Positions 32,691 to 41,803 of a DNA stretch of 64,000 nt are shown piece by piece. The DNA is from Streptomyces polyasparticus. GTDB lineage: Bacteria > Actinomycetota > Actinomycetes > Streptomycetales > Streptomycetaceae. The DNA lies in contig NZ_JACTVJ010000016.1 in assembly GCF_014493765.1 (NCBI RefSeq), forward strand, positions 62,001 through 126,000, written 5' to 3'. The translations under genes and the position numbers were made by a program. The notes under the pieces were generated by a model, which made no database searches, was not told the origin of the DNA, and worked only from the letters and a program-made list of their open reading frames with translations. Numbering within the stretch: position 1 is the first letter of the stretch; the number at the start of each line of letters is the position of its first letter.

Positions 32691-34586
32691 TTCGGCCCCG
32701 AAAGCGACCACCAGGTAGTTCTTGTCGTCGGAGGACAAGGGCTTGCTGGCGTATACGTCGCTGATGTACAGGCGCCCGTTGGCGTAGCGGTACTCCGCGT
32801 GGCTCGACGAGAAGCTGGTCTCCGCGTCACGGACCGCTTCGTCGGAGGGGTTCTCCAGGAAGACGGTCTGCTCGAAGGTCTTGCCGTCGATGCTGACGAT
32901 CTGGCCGCCCTTGTCGTACGGGGGGACCTTGTAGGCGATGATGTTGCCGCCGTCCATGCGCAGCGGGAACATCGAGTACTTGTCGCCCGCGTCGGCCTTC
33001 TGGCCGCCTTCCTTGCCGGTGGCGAGGCTGAAGGACACGATCTCGTTGGTCATGCCGTACTCGCCGCTGCCCTCGTGCTCACGCGTCGCGAGGTACAGGT
33101 GGTCGTTGCCCACCGCGATATTCCGGCACTGCGCGACCTCGGTGGCATCGCACGTGCGCAGGTAGTTGTCGGGATCCACGCTGATCTTGCTGCGCAGCTT
33201 GCCCGTCTTCTCGTCGATCACGAAGTAGTCGGTGGGACCCTTCGATTCATCGGTCGAGTCGACCGCCGCCACCAGCGGGCTGGCCGAGGCGATGCTGCCC
33301 CACTGGATGCCCGGCGGCAGCGTGTACGAGGAGATCGGCTTGCCGTCCTTGTCGAGCGGCTGGACCTTCAGCTTGGCGGTGTCGAAGTCGGCGCCGCAGC
33401 GGCTCAGCGCGACGAGCGCGGTCTCGCCGCCCGCGTACCCGTTGTCCTTGCACTGGTCGCCCGCCCTGGGCTCCCACTTCGCATTGCCGCTCTCGATCTC
33501 CCAGGCGGACCCGCCGCTCGTACCGCCGGCCGCGACCAGGCCGTTGCCGACCGTGACCTCGTCGAAGTTGACCTTCGTGTCGCCGGCCTTGCTGGTCTTC
33601 TGCCAGAGCTTCTGACCGTTGTCGAGGTCGATGGCGGCGACTTCCGAACAGCCCATGTGGGAGCGTTCCTTGGTCGGCTTGCCGCCCTGGAACAGGACCG
33701 CGGTGAGGCCGTCCGCGGTCACGTGCTCGGAGCCCGCGCACACCGGACCGGTCAGCGGAATCGTCCACAGCTTCTCGCCGCTGGCCGGGTCGTAGCCCAC
33801 GATCTCGTTGACGCCCGACTTCGCGTACGTCTTCTCGGTGAGCCAGGAGCCGCTGGTGACAATGGAGTCGTCGTCCTTAACCACCGGCGCGGGCACGTTG
33901 AACAGGGAGCGGGCCTTGACGTCCGCCGGCTTCTTCTCCTTGCCGGAGGTGCCGCCCTTGCCCTCCTCCCCGCCGCCGCCCTTGCCGCCGTCGGTCTGGC
34001 CCTGCTTGGACTCGTCCTTCTTGCCGCCGTCGTCACCGGAGGCGAGGAAGACGCCGGCGCCGATGATCAGGGCGACCGCGACCACGGCCGCGATGATGAT
34101 CATCATCTGCGTGTTGAGCTTCTTGCCGCCTCCGCCGCCGGGCGCACCCATCGGCGCAGTGCCCGGCTGCTGGTACGTGCCGTAGGGCTGCTGGGGCTGC
34201 TGCGGGTAGCCGTAGGGCTGCTGCTGTGTCCCGTACGGCTGCTGCTGACCCGGCTGCTGGCCGTAGCCGATCTGCTGGCCGGGGGTCGGGGTCGGGTAGA
34301 CCTGGCCGCCGGGGGCCGGGGTGCCGTATCCGGGCTGGGCGGGCGGTGCGCCCTGGCCGGGCGCCTGCGGATACCCGTACCCGGGCTGCCCCGGCGGCGT
34401 GCTCGGCGGTCCGGCCGGGGGCGGCGGGGTCGCGGGCTGGCCGGCCGGGGGCGGCGGGGTCTGCGGGTAGCCGTAACCGGGCTCCTGGGGCGCGCCGAAA
34501 CCGCCCGGGGGCGGGTCCTGGGGTGCGCCGAAGCCGGGGGGCGGATCCTGGGGCGCTTCGTTGGGCGGCTGGGGCGGCTGTGACAT
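32688..34586 (-). CDS. Membrane-anchored PQQ-type beta-propeller protein A
   Basis: 632 residues. A cytoplasmic Pro/Gly/Gln/Tyr-rich N-terminus (about residues 1-150, GYGYPQ/PPGGFGAPQ-type units), one transmembrane helix (MMIIIAAVVAVALIIGAGVFLA), then an acidic Lys/Gly linker (GDDGGKKDESKQGQTDGGKG). The extracellular part is a PQQ-like (WD40-related) beta-propeller with repeated blade ends such as DPASGEKLWTIPL, DLDNGQKLWQK and DEKTGKLRSKI. No catalytic residue is evident; a scaffold or sensor role is possible. A paralogue lies 76 bases upstream on the same strand. Confidence 0.85.
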   Translation of the reverse strand: MSQPPQPPNEAPQDPPPGFGAPQDPPPGGFGAPQEPGYGYPQTPPPPAGQPATPPPPAGPPSTPPGQPGYGYPQAPGQGAPPAQPGYGTPAPGGQVYPTPTPGQQIGYGQQPGQQQPYGTQQQPYGYPQQPQQPYGTYQQPGTAPMGAPGGGGGKKLNTQMMIIIAAVVAVALIIGAGVFLASGDDGGKKDESKQGQTDGGKGGGGEEGKGGTSGKEKKPADVKARSLFNVPAPVVKDDDSIVTSGSWLTEKTYAKSGVNEIVGYDPASGEKLWTIPLTGPVCAGSEHVTADGLTAVLFQGGKPTKERSHMGCSEVAAIDLDNGQKLWQKTSKAGDTKVNFDEVTVGNGLVAAGGTSGGSAWEIESGNAKWEPRAGDQCKDNGYAGGETALVALSRCGADFDTAKLKVQPLDKDGKPISSYTLPPGIQWGSIASASPLVAAVDSTDESKGPTDYFVIDEKTGKLRSKISVDPDNYLRTCDATEVAQCRNIAVGNDHLYLATREHEGSGEYGMTNEIVSFSLATGKEGGQKADAGDKYSMFPLRMDGGNIIAYKVPPYDKGGQIVSIDGKTFEQTVFLENPSDEAVRDAETSFSSSHAEYRYANGRLYISDVYASKPLSSDDKNYLVVAFGAE

Positions 34587-34662
34587 GGGGATCTCTACCT
34601 CGAGTGATACGGGAAGTCGGGGACTTGTGCGGTGGGGGCGGCGAACTCACGCGCCCCTGTGC

Positions 34663-36381
34663 TCACTTGCCGAAGGACAGCATGCGGGCTTCCTCTTCGC
34701 CGTCGTCGCCCATGAGCCGCGACGACGTCATGAAGAACCGGCCGTCGGCATAGGCGAGCGGTCCGCTGAACATCGAGCTCTCCACGGCCTGCGCACCGCT
34801 GGAATGCTTCTGCAGCACGGTCGGCTTTCCGCCGTTCGGACCGAACTTCACGATCTGGCCGCCGGTGTCGTACGTGGCGTCGACGTAGCCGATGAGGTCC
34901 GAGCCCACCACGGTCAGCGGAAGCACCTGGCGGTCGTCGACCTTGGAGCGCCACTTGGCCTTGCCGGTGGCGAGGTCGAAGGCGACGACCTCGTTGACCC
35001 GGTTGTAGTCGCCGGACTTCTTCGGCTCGGTCGCCATGTAGAAGGTGTCGCCCGCGGCGACCATGCCGTCGCAGCTCTGCGAGTTCTCCCGGCCGATGCC
35101 GAGGCCCGCGCACTGCTGGCGGAAGCTGTCCTTTCCGCCGTCGATCTGCGAGCGGAGCTTGCCGGCGTCGGTGAACGCGGCGATGGCCCAGGACTTGTCC
35201 TCGTCGTTCGTCATCGAGACGACGATCGGCGACTCCGAGTAGACCCGGTTGACGGTCCAGCCCTTCTTGACCGCGTAGCGCCACTTCACCTTGCCGGTGG
35301 CGGGGTCGTACTCCTTGAGCTGCTCGTGCTCGTTGGGCTTGCTGGCGCTGCAGTGGTCGACACCGAGCAGCCGCTTGCCGCCCGCGTAGGCGCTCGGGAA
35401 GCAGACCCCGGCGTCCTCCTTCTTCGCCTGCCAGATCTCCTTGCCGTCGCTGACGCGATAGGCCGTGCCGCCCAGATCGCGTCCCGCGAGCAGGGTGTCG
35501 CCCGAGATCACCAGGTCGAGCGTGATGACGCTGTCGAACGCGCCGCTCGCCTTGACCTCCTTGGCCCAGCCCTTCTCGCCGGTCTTCAGGTCGATCATCT
35601 GCAGCTGCGAGCACTTGGCGCGGTCGCCGTTGCCGGACTTGTGCGCGATGACGACCTTGCCGTCGGCCGTCGTGTGCTTCGGGGTGTCACAGACCTCGAA
35701 CGGCAGCTCCACGGACCACTTCTGGCTGCCGTCCTTCACCGAGAACGCGGTGACCTGGCGGTAGGCGGCCTGCACCACGACATCGCCCTGGGCCCAGATG
35801 TCGAACAGCTCCGCGCCGTTGCCCGGCACGTCCTGGTCGTTCATCGCGAGCCAGGCCGGGACCTCGCCGGCCTTGATGCCGTCGTTGATCGACGCGTCCT
35901 GCTTGCCGGTGCCCTTGCCGTCGCCCTGGTCCACGGACTCGGAGGGCTTGGGATCCTTCTTGCCGTCCGTGCTGGGCTTGGCGACGGGCTCCTTCTCCTT
36001 CTCGTCGCCGCTCACCAGGAGGTACGTACCGCCGCCGATGACGAGCAGTCCGGCCACGGCCGCCGCCACGATCGCCCCGGTCCTGCCCTTGAAGAACCGT
36101 CCGAACCCGCCGCCCTGACCACCCTGGCCGCCGCCCGGTCCGCCGGGCGCGGGCGCTCCCGGGTACTGGGGCTGCTGCGGGTAGCCGTAACCCGGCGCCG
36201 GCTGCTGGTACGGGCCGGGCTGCTGCGCGTACGGGCCCGCCTGGGGCGCGTAGGGGCCGGGCTGCTGTCCGTACGGACCCGGCTGGGGCGCATACGGACC
36301 AGGCTGCTGCGGCGGCGGACCTTGCGGATATCCGTAACCGGGCTGCGACGGTGGTCCTGGCGGCTGGGGCGGCTGGCTCAT
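34663..36381 (-). CDS. Membrane-anchored PQQ-type beta-propeller protein B
   Basis: 572 residues, with the same plan as its downstream neighbour: MSQPPQPPGPPSQPGYGYPQ at the start, QQPGPYAPQ repeats (about residues 20-80), one transmembrane helix (GAIVAAAVAGLLVIGGGTYLLVSG), a charged linker, then propeller blades (VKDGSQKWSVELPF, DLKTGEKGWAKEV, DPATGKVKWRYAV, DLATGKAKWRS). Eight or so cysteines in the propeller suggest disulfides. I use ATG 36381; the frame runs on to 36636 but through a terminator region. Tandem duplication with the neighbour is clear from the shared order of segments. Confidence 0.85.
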   Translation of the reverse strand: MSQPPQPPGPPSQPGYGYPQGPPPQQPGPYAPQPGPYGQQPGPYAPQAGPYAQQPGPYQQPAPGYGYPQQPQYPGAPAPGGPGGGQGGQGGGFGRFFKGRTGAIVAAAVAGLLVIGGGTYLLVSGDEKEKEPVAKPSTDGKKDPKPSESVDQGDGKGTGKQDASINDGIKAGEVPAWLAMNDQDVPGNGAELFDIWAQGDVVVQAAYRQVTAFSVKDGSQKWSVELPFEVCDTPKHTTADGKVVIAHKSGNGDRAKCSQLQMIDLKTGEKGWAKEVKASGAFDSVITLDLVISGDTLLAGRDLGGTAYRVSDGKEIWQAKKEDAGVCFPSAYAGGKRLLGVDHCSASKPNEHEQLKEYDPATGKVKWRYAVKKGWTVNRVYSESPIVVSMTNDEDKSWAIAAFTDAGKLRSQIDGGKDSFRQQCAGLGIGRENSQSCDGMVAAGDTFYMATEPKKSGDYNRVNEVVAFDLATGKAKWRSKVDDRQVLPLTVVGSDLIGYVDATYDTGGQIVKFGPNGGKPTVLQKHSSGAQAVESSMFSGPLAYADGRFFMTSSRLMGDDGEEEARMLSFGK

Positions 36382-36545
36382 CGTTCGGACTACCTCATCA
36401 CGCGGGAGCCGCTGCCCGACCGGCCTCCCCCGCAATTCCGTGGCTGTCTCAAATCCCCCCGGAAAGGAGCGAATCGGGCATGGTTCCCGCAACTCTGCTT
36501 CACTTCGGCGGGAGTTCTTTCTATCACTCGGGCGGGGTATGCCAA

Positions 36546-36584
36546 GGGCCGGTCGCTTCCCTGTTCCCAAGGGAGGACCGGCCC
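36546..36584 (-). terminator. Terminator after the ABC-F gene
   Basis: Nine-base arms GGGCCGGTC and GACCGGCCC (36546-36554 with 36576-36584) with an inner TCCCT/AGGGA stem. It lies about 57 bases past the ABC-F stop and before the beta-propeller operon on the same strand. Confidence 0.7.
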
Positions 36585-36640
36585 GTGATACGGCTGTTAC
36601 TGCTGCGGTGAAGGCCTTGTGAACGTCTGCGCGCACGCCC

Positions 36641-38452
36641 CTACTGGGCGTCCTCGGCGAGCTCCAGCCACTTCATCTCCAACTCCTCGCGCTCCCCGGC
36701 GAGTTCCCTCAGCTGGGCGTCGAGGTCGGCGACCTTGCCGAAGTCGGTGGCGTGCTCGGCGATCTGGGCGTGCAGCTTCGTCTCCTTCTCGGAGATCTTG
36801 TCCAACTGACGCTCGATCTTCTGCAGTTCCTTCTTGGCCGCACGCTGGTCCGCGGCCGACTTGCCGGGCGCAGGCGCCGCGGGGGCGGCCGGGGTGGCCG
36901 CGGCGGTGGCGGCGTCGACCACCCGCTGCCTGCGCTCCAGGTACTCCTCGATCCCGCGCGGCAGCATCCGCAGGGTGGCGTCGCCGAGCAGCGCGTACAC
37001 CTTGTCGGTGGTGCGCTCGATGAAGAACCGGTCGTGCGAGATCACGATCATCGAGCCCGGCCAGCCGTCGAGCAGGTCCTCCAACTGCGTCAGCGTCTCG
37101 ATGTCGAGGTCGTTGGTCGGCTCGTCGAGGAAGAGGACATTGGGCTCGTCCATGAGCAGCCGCAGGATCTGCAGCCGCCGCCGCTCACCACCGGACAGGT
37201 CGCCCACCGGGGTCCACTGCTTCTCCTTCGAGAAGCCGAACTGCTCGCACAGCTGGCCCGCGGTCATCTCGCGGCCCTTGCCGAGGTCGACACGGTCGCG
37301 CACCTGCTGCACGGCCTGCAACACCCGGGTGTTCGGGTCGAGTTCGCCGACCTCCTGCGAGAGGTAGGCGAGCCGCACGGTCTTGCCGACGTTGATCCGG
37401 CCTGCCACGGGCTGCTTCTCGCCCTGCGTACGGGCGGCCTCGGCGAGCGCGCGAAGGAGCGAGGTCTTGCCCGCGCCGTTCACGCCCACCAGGCCGATGC
37501 GGTCGCCGGGCCCGAGCTGCCAGGTGATGTGCTTGAGCAGCATCTTGTCCCCGGCCTGCACGGAGACGTCCTCGAGGTCGAAGACCGTCTTGCCGAGCCG
37601 CGCATTGGCGAACTTCATCAGCTCGCTGGTGTCGCGCGGCGGCGGCACATCGGCGATCAGCTCGTTGGCGGCCTCGATGCGGTAGCGCGGCTTGGAGGTA
37701 CGGGCCGGGGCGCCGCGGCGCAGCCAGGCCAGCTCCTTGCGGACCAGGTTCTGCCGCTTGGCCTCCTCGGTCGCGGCGATCCGCTCCCGCTCGGCGCGCG
37801 CGAACACGTAGTCGCTGTAGCCGCCCTCGTACTCGTAGACATCGCCCTTCTGCACATCCCACATGCGGGTGCAGACCTGGTCGAGGAACCAGCGGTCGTG
37901 GGTCACGCAGACGAGCGCGGAGCGACGTTCCTGCAGATGCCGCGCGAGCCAGGCGATGCCCTCGACGTCGAGGTGGTTCGTCGGCTCGTCGAGCACGATC
38001 AGGTCCTGCTCGGCGATGAGGAGCTTGGCGAGCGCGATGCGCCGCCGCTCACCACCGGACAGCGGTCCGATCACGGTGTCGAGGCCCTGCGGGAACCCGG
38101 GCAGGTCGAGCCCGCCGAACAGCCCCGTGAGCACATCGCGGATCTTGGCGCTGCCGGCCCACTCGTGGTCGGCGAGATCGCCGATCACCTCATGCCGTAC
38201 GGTCGCCTCCGGGTCGAGCGAGTCGTGCTGCGTGAGCACCCCGAGCCGGAGCCCGCCGCTGTGCGTGACGCGGCCGGTGTCGGCCTCCTCCAGCTTGGCG
38301 AGCATGCGGATCAGGGTGGTCTTGCCGTCGCCGTTGCGCCCCACCACACCGATCCGGTCGCCCTCGGAGACGCCGAGCGAGACTCCGTCGAGCAGCGCAC
38401 GGGTGCCGTACACCTTGCTGACGGACTCGACATTGACCAGGTTGACGGCCAT
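36641..38452 (-). CDS. ABC-F family ATPase (Uup-like)
   Basis: 603 residues, two ABC domains in one chain and no transmembrane segment. Walker A motifs GRNGDGKTTL and GVNGAGKTSL, signatures LSGGERRRIALA and LSGGERRRLQIL, Walker B LIVLDEPTNHLD and VLFLDEPTNDLD. The linker between the domains and the C-terminal coiled coil (KKELQKIERQLDKISEKETKLHAQI, about residues 530-600) match Uup rather than the antibiotic-resistance branch. ABC-F proteins act on the ribosome E site. Start ATG 38452. The C-terminal Ala/Pro linker (ATAAATPAAPAAPAPG) is longer than usual. Confidence 0.92.
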   Translation of the reverse strand: MAVNLVNVESVSKVYGTRALLDGVSLGVSEGDRIGVVGRNGDGKTTLIRMLAKLEEADTGRVTHSGGLRLGVLTQHDSLDPEATVRHEVIGDLADHEWAGSAKIRDVLTGLFGGLDLPGFPQGLDTVIGPLSGGERRRIALAKLLIAEQDLIVLDEPTNHLDVEGIAWLARHLQERRSALVCVTHDRWFLDQVCTRMWDVQKGDVYEYEGGYSDYVFARAERERIAATEEAKRQNLVRKELAWLRRGAPARTSKPRYRIEAANELIADVPPPRDTSELMKFANARLGKTVFDLEDVSVQAGDKMLLKHITWQLGPGDRIGLVGVNGAGKTSLLRALAEAARTQGEKQPVAGRINVGKTVRLAYLSQEVGELDPNTRVLQAVQQVRDRVDLGKGREMTAGQLCEQFGFSKEKQWTPVGDLSGGERRRLQILRLLMDEPNVLFLDEPTNDLDIETLTQLEDLLDGWPGSMIVISHDRFFIERTTDKVYALLGDATLRMLPRGIEEYLERRQRVVDAATAAATPAAPAAPAPGKSAADQRAAKKELQKIERQLDKISEKETKLHAQIAEHATDFGKVADLDAQLRELAGEREELEMKWLELAEDAQ

Positions 38453-38558
38453 TTCACTCCTGTACGGGGGTTCCCGGTCGACTTGCCGACCGGCCTACCA
38501 GGGTAGTCGGCCCGGCGGGCGCGCTATCGTTCGGCGATCTCCCGGGGGCGGGAGCACG

Positions 38559-39296
38559 ATGCCGCAGGGTGGGAACAGAGTGCACAGCAGGGTGGGGAAC
38601 AAGGTGGGGAACAGCACGATGCGCGGTGCGATGGTGCGCGGAATCCTGGCGGCGGCCCTCACGGCCGGCCTGGTCGCGGGCTGCTCGGGGAGCGACGGCG
38701 GAACGTCCGGGGGCTCGGGGAGCGACGGCGCGAAGTCCGAGGGCTCGGCGTCAGGGAGCGGGAAGTCCGACGGTGCGCAGAGCGCCCCGACGGCGAAGGC
38801 GAGCGGCAGCGTCGGCGCCCCCGGATCGGCCTGTGAGCTGCCGGTGACGTACAAGACGGCGACGAAGTGGGAGCCCGAATCGGTCGACGTCTCGCCGGAC
38901 GACGAGTTCGCCGAGATGGCGCGCCAGGGTCCGGTCCTCATGCGCTGCGAGATCAGCTCCAAGGCGATCGGGAAGACCGGTTTCCTGCGCACGTACGTCG
39001 AGGAGCCGAAGACCGGGGCCGACCCGCGCAAGGTGCTCGAGCTCTTCGTCGCCGAGGCCGACGGGCACGCCGACGAGAAGTACACCCCGTTCAAGGCCGG
39101 GTCCGCGGAGGCGGTCGAGGTCGTCTACACGGAGCTCGACCCGCTCTTCGAGGAGAAGCGCACGGCCCGCGCCTTCGCCGTGGCCACGCCGCAGGGCACG
39201 GTCGTGGTGGCGCTCGGGGGCTCGGACCAGGGGGACACGAAGGACGTCCAGGCCGGGTACCGGCTCGCGAAGTCGACGCTCCGGGTCAACGGCTGA
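38559..39296 (+). CDS. Secreted lipoprotein of unknown function
   Basis: 245 residues. A lipoprotein signal (MVRGILAAALTAGLVAGC) precedes a Ser/Gly/Lys-rich low-complexity linker (about residues 45-85) and a compact domain resembling DUF3558-type or Mog1-like fold lipoproteins (CELPVTYKTATKWEPESVDV, MRCEISSKAIGKTGFLRTYVEEP, TPQGTVVVALGG). ATG 38559 has GGGAG close upstream; ATG 38619 is an alternative that still keeps the signal. It stands alone between an ABC-F gene and an acyltransferase gene. No function can be assigned. Confidence 0.82.
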   Translation: MPQGGNRVHSRVGNKVGNSTMRGAMVRGILAAALTAGLVAGCSGSDGGTSGGSGSDGAKSEGSASGSGKSDGAQSAPTAKASGSVGAPGSACELPVTYKTATKWEPESVDVSPDDEFAEMARQGPVLMRCEISSKAIGKTGFLRTYVEEPKTGADPRKVLELFVAEADGHADEKYTPFKAGSAEAVEVVYTELDPLFEEKRTARAFAVATPQGTVVVALGGSDQGDTKDVQAGYRLAKSTLRVNG

Positions 39297-39300
39297 CCGG

Positions 39301-39333
39301 CGGGTGGGCCGCTCGTTGCGAGCGGCCCACCCG
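39301..39333. terminator. Bidirectional terminator
   Basis: A perfect 15-bp stem (39301-39315 with 39319-39333) around TTG, five bases past the lipoprotein stop and 35 bases before the convergent acyltransferase stop. Confidence 0.85.
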
Positions 39334-39367
39334 TCACAGTCTTCGTACCCCGCTGCGGGCCCGCCCG

Positions 39368-40690
39368 TCAGAGCCCGCGCCTGCCCGCCCGCTCCACCAG
39401 GAACCACCCCGCGAGCGCCATCCCGACCGCGACCGGAGCCGTGACCCGTACGGCGATCAGCATCGCCGAGCGGCCTTCGAGCAGATCGCCGAAGCCGACC
39501 ATCGAAAGCCCCAGGACGCCGAAGAGGCAGAGCGTGATGCCGAGCGCGGCCACCGGTCCCGAACCGCCGGTGCGGGCCGCCACCGGCACGGGCTTCTCGA
39601 AGCCGCGGAAGGCGGCGACGAGCAGGGCGGTGAGGACGGCCGCGGCCGCCATCCGCAGCGGCACCTGCGCCCACCAGGCGGCACTCGCGGGTGCGGGCAG
39701 CTCGACGCCGAGGCCGATCAGCACCCCGTACACCCCGAGCATGGCCGTCAGATGCCACAGGAACGCGGTCATCGAGACACCGTTCGCGGCCACGACCGTC
39801 CGCCAGACCCCGGGCCGCTGCAGCCAGCGGGCCGCGGGCCGCCGCACCAGCTCGACCGCGCCGACCAGCCACAGGCCGTGGCAGAGCAGGGCGAAGGTGG
39901 GCGGTGCCATGTTGCTGACCTTCTCGCCGGGCATCCCGACCATGCTCAGCGGATACGGGCCGAAGGCGACGAGCGCGGCCGCCCCGGCCACCCCCGCCAC
40001 CGCGAGCAGCGAGGGCATCCGGATCCGCCCGTCGGCGCGCAGGAACCCGAGCTGGTGGACGGCGAGCCAGACGAAGGCGAAGTTCAGGAACTCCACATAC
40101 GGCACCCCGGCGGCGAATCGCAGCAGGTCCACGGCGGCCGCGGCGGCGACGAGTCCGCCGAAGGCGCCCCAGCCGTAGCGCTCGTGCAGCCTGAGCAGCG
40201 GCGGGGTGAAGGCGACCATCGCGAGATAGATCCCGATGAACCACAGCGGCTGGGGCACGAGCCGCAGCGTCACATCCGCCAAGTGCGGGCTGCCGCCGAT
40301 GAGTTGCAGGGCGAGCGCCGCCGCGCCCCAGACCAGGATGAACACCATGGTGGGCCGCAGCAGCCGCTGCAGCCGGGCCCGCAGAAAGGCCGCGTACACC
40401 TTGGCGCCACCGGACTTGCGCTCCAGGGACCGGTACGACAGGGCGTGCGAGAACCCGCCGACGAAGAAGAACACGGGCATGATCTGCAGCGCCCAGGTGA
40501 GCAGTTGCAGTTCCGGCACCTCGGCGAGCAGATTGCCGAGCTGGATCTGCCCGGCGTCATCCCTGCTCACGGCTGCCATCAGCCAGTGCCCGAGCACAAC
40601 GGTCCCGAGCGATGCCACCCGGAGCAGGTCCATGTACCGGTCCCTGGTGACCGGCGTGTTCTCCGCGAGTACGCGCACGTCTGAAGCCAT
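39368..40690 (-). CDS. Acyltransferase-3 family membrane protein
   Basis: 440 residues with about ten transmembrane helices. The family signature is near the N-terminus: RDRYMDLLRVASLGTVVLGHWLMA (Arg and His expected for acyl transfer), followed by MPVFFFVGGFSHALSYRS and RLQRLLRPTMVFILVW. These proteins move acyl groups onto extracytoplasmic glycans or lipids, or onto antibiotics. The substrate is unknown. A 21-bp palindrome lies 46-66 bases before the start, so its expression is probably under a dedicated repressor. Confidence 0.87.
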   Translation of the reverse strand: MASDVRVLAENTPVTRDRYMDLLRVASLGTVVLGHWLMAAVSRDDAGQIQLGNLLAEVPELQLLTWALQIMPVFFFVGGFSHALSYRSLERKSGGAKVYAAFLRARLQRLLRPTMVFILVWGAAALALQLIGGSPHLADVTLRLVPQPLWFIGIYLAMVAFTPPLLRLHERYGWGAFGGLVAAAAAVDLLRFAAGVPYVEFLNFAFVWLAVHQLGFLRADGRIRMPSLLAVAGVAGAAALVAFGPYPLSMVGMPGEKVSNMAPPTFALLCHGLWLVGAVELVRRPAARWLQRPGVWRTVVAANGVSMTAFLWHLTAMLGVYGVLIGLGVELPAPASAAWWAQVPLRMAAAAVLTALLVAAFRGFEKPVPVAARTGGSGPVAALGITLCLFGVLGLSMVGFGDLLEGRSAMLIAVRVTAPVAVGMALAGWFLVERAGRRGL

Positions 40691-40735
40691 GCGGATACGG
40701 TCGCGCGGGGTGGGGGTGGCGGGTCAGGGCGCGGA

Positions 40736-40756
40736 TACTCAGTTTCGGACTGAGTA
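40736..40756. promoter_or_regulatory. Palindromic operator before the acyltransferase gene
   Basis: Perfect 8-base arms TACTCAGT and ACTGAGTA separated by TTCGG. The 21-bp length and 5-base centre fit a dimeric TetR/GntR-like repressor, but no regulator gene is adjacent. Confidence 0.55.
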
Positions 40757-40796
40757 CTGATTCAGCCCAACCCAGCCCCGCCGGCGTTCGAGGCGA

Positions 40797-40910
40797 TCTT
40801 TCAGCCCCTGCGGCGCTTGAGCAGATCCGAACGAAGTTCGGATGCCGGGGTCCGGGGCAGAGCCCCGGTTTCGGGAAGGGGCGGGTAGGGGAAATCAGCC
40901 CGCCGCAGGC
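40797..40910. repeat. Dispersed repeat, copy B (left flank of ispE-ksgA)
   Basis: About 114 bp containing CAGCCCCTGCGGCGCTTGAG, the palindrome ATCCGAACGAAGTTCGGAT, a GGTCCGGGGC...GCCCCGG hairpin and GGTTTCGGGAAGGGGCGGG. The inverse of nearly the same sequence is at 42787-42902. The copy runs into the last five codons and stop of ispE. Confidence 0.85.
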
Positions 40911-41803
40911 GCCACCACAGTCGCCCCGGCAGCCGGACCGGACGTCACGCGAACAGCACGGCACGTGCCGGACGCCACCAGCGCATCCGCCACTTCGGAA
41001 GCCGACTCCGCCGACTTCGCCAGAAACGCCGTCGTCGGACCGGAGCCCGAGACCAGCGAGGCAAGCGCACCCGCCTCCGAGCCCACCGCAAGAGTCTGCG
41101 CAAGGCCCGGGAAGAGCGAAAGCGCCGCAGGCTGAAGGTCGTTGACCATGGCCTCCGCAAGCGCCGCGGCGTCCCCGTCCCGCAGCGCCGCGAGCAACGC
41201 GGCCGAAGCCACAGGCTCGGGCACGTCACTGCCGGCGGTCAGCCGGTCGAACTCCCCGTACACCGCAGGCGTGGAAAGCCCGCCGTCCGCCAGCGCGAAC
41301 ACCCAGGAGAAGGACCCGCCGACCGGCAGCGGCTCAAGGAGCTCACCACGGCCGGTACCGAGCGCCGCACCACCGAGCAGCGAGAACGGCACGTCACTGC
41401 CCAACTCCGCGCAGATCTCCAGGAGTTCCGCCTGCGAGGACCCGAGCCCCCACAGCACGTCACACGCGAGCAGCGCCCCCGCGCCATCCGCCGACCCGCC
41501 CGCCATGCCACCGGCGACGGGGATGTCCTTGGCGATGTGGATGTGCACGTCGGGCGAGAGCCCGTGCCGCGCGGCCAGCGCGATGGCGGCCCGCGCCGCC
41601 AAGTTCGACTCGTCGAGCGGCACTTGGTGCGCATCGGGCCCCGAGCAGGTGATCTTCAGCGAGGCCGCAGGCGTGACCGTGACCTCGTCGTACAGACCCA
41701 CCGCAAGGAAGACGTTGGCGAGGTCGTGGAAGCCATCGGGGCGCGCGGCGCCCACCGCGAGCTGGACGTTGACCTTCGCCGGCACTCGCACGGTGACACT
41801 CAC
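40895..41803 (-). CDS. ispE: 4-diphosphocytidyl-2-C-methyl-D-erythritol kinase
   Basis: Phosphorylates CDP-methylerythritol in the MEP route to isoprenoids. 302 residues from GTG 41803. GHMP motifs: [14 protein letters not shown] at the N-terminus with the catalytic Lys, [19 protein letters not shown] as the ATP loop, and a C-terminal [11 protein letters not shown]. It overlaps ksgA by four bases (GTGA), the conserved ksgA-ispE coupling. Its last residues (APAAG) and stop fall inside a dispersed repeat. Confidence 0.94.
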   Translation of the reverse strand: MSVTVRVPAKVNVQLAVGAARPDGFHDLANVFLAVGLYDEVTVTPAASLKITCSGPDAHQVPLDESNLAARAAIALAARHGLSPDVHIHIAKDIPVAGGMAGGSADGAGALLACDVLWGLGSSQAELLEICAELGSDVPFSLLGGAALGTGRGELLEPLPVGGSFSWVFALADGGLSTPAVYGEFDRLTAGSDVPEPVASAALLAALRDGDAAALAEAMVNDLQPAALSLFPGLAQTLAVGSEAGALASLVSGSGPTTAFLAKSAESASEVADALVASGTCRAVRVTSGPAAGATVVAPAAG

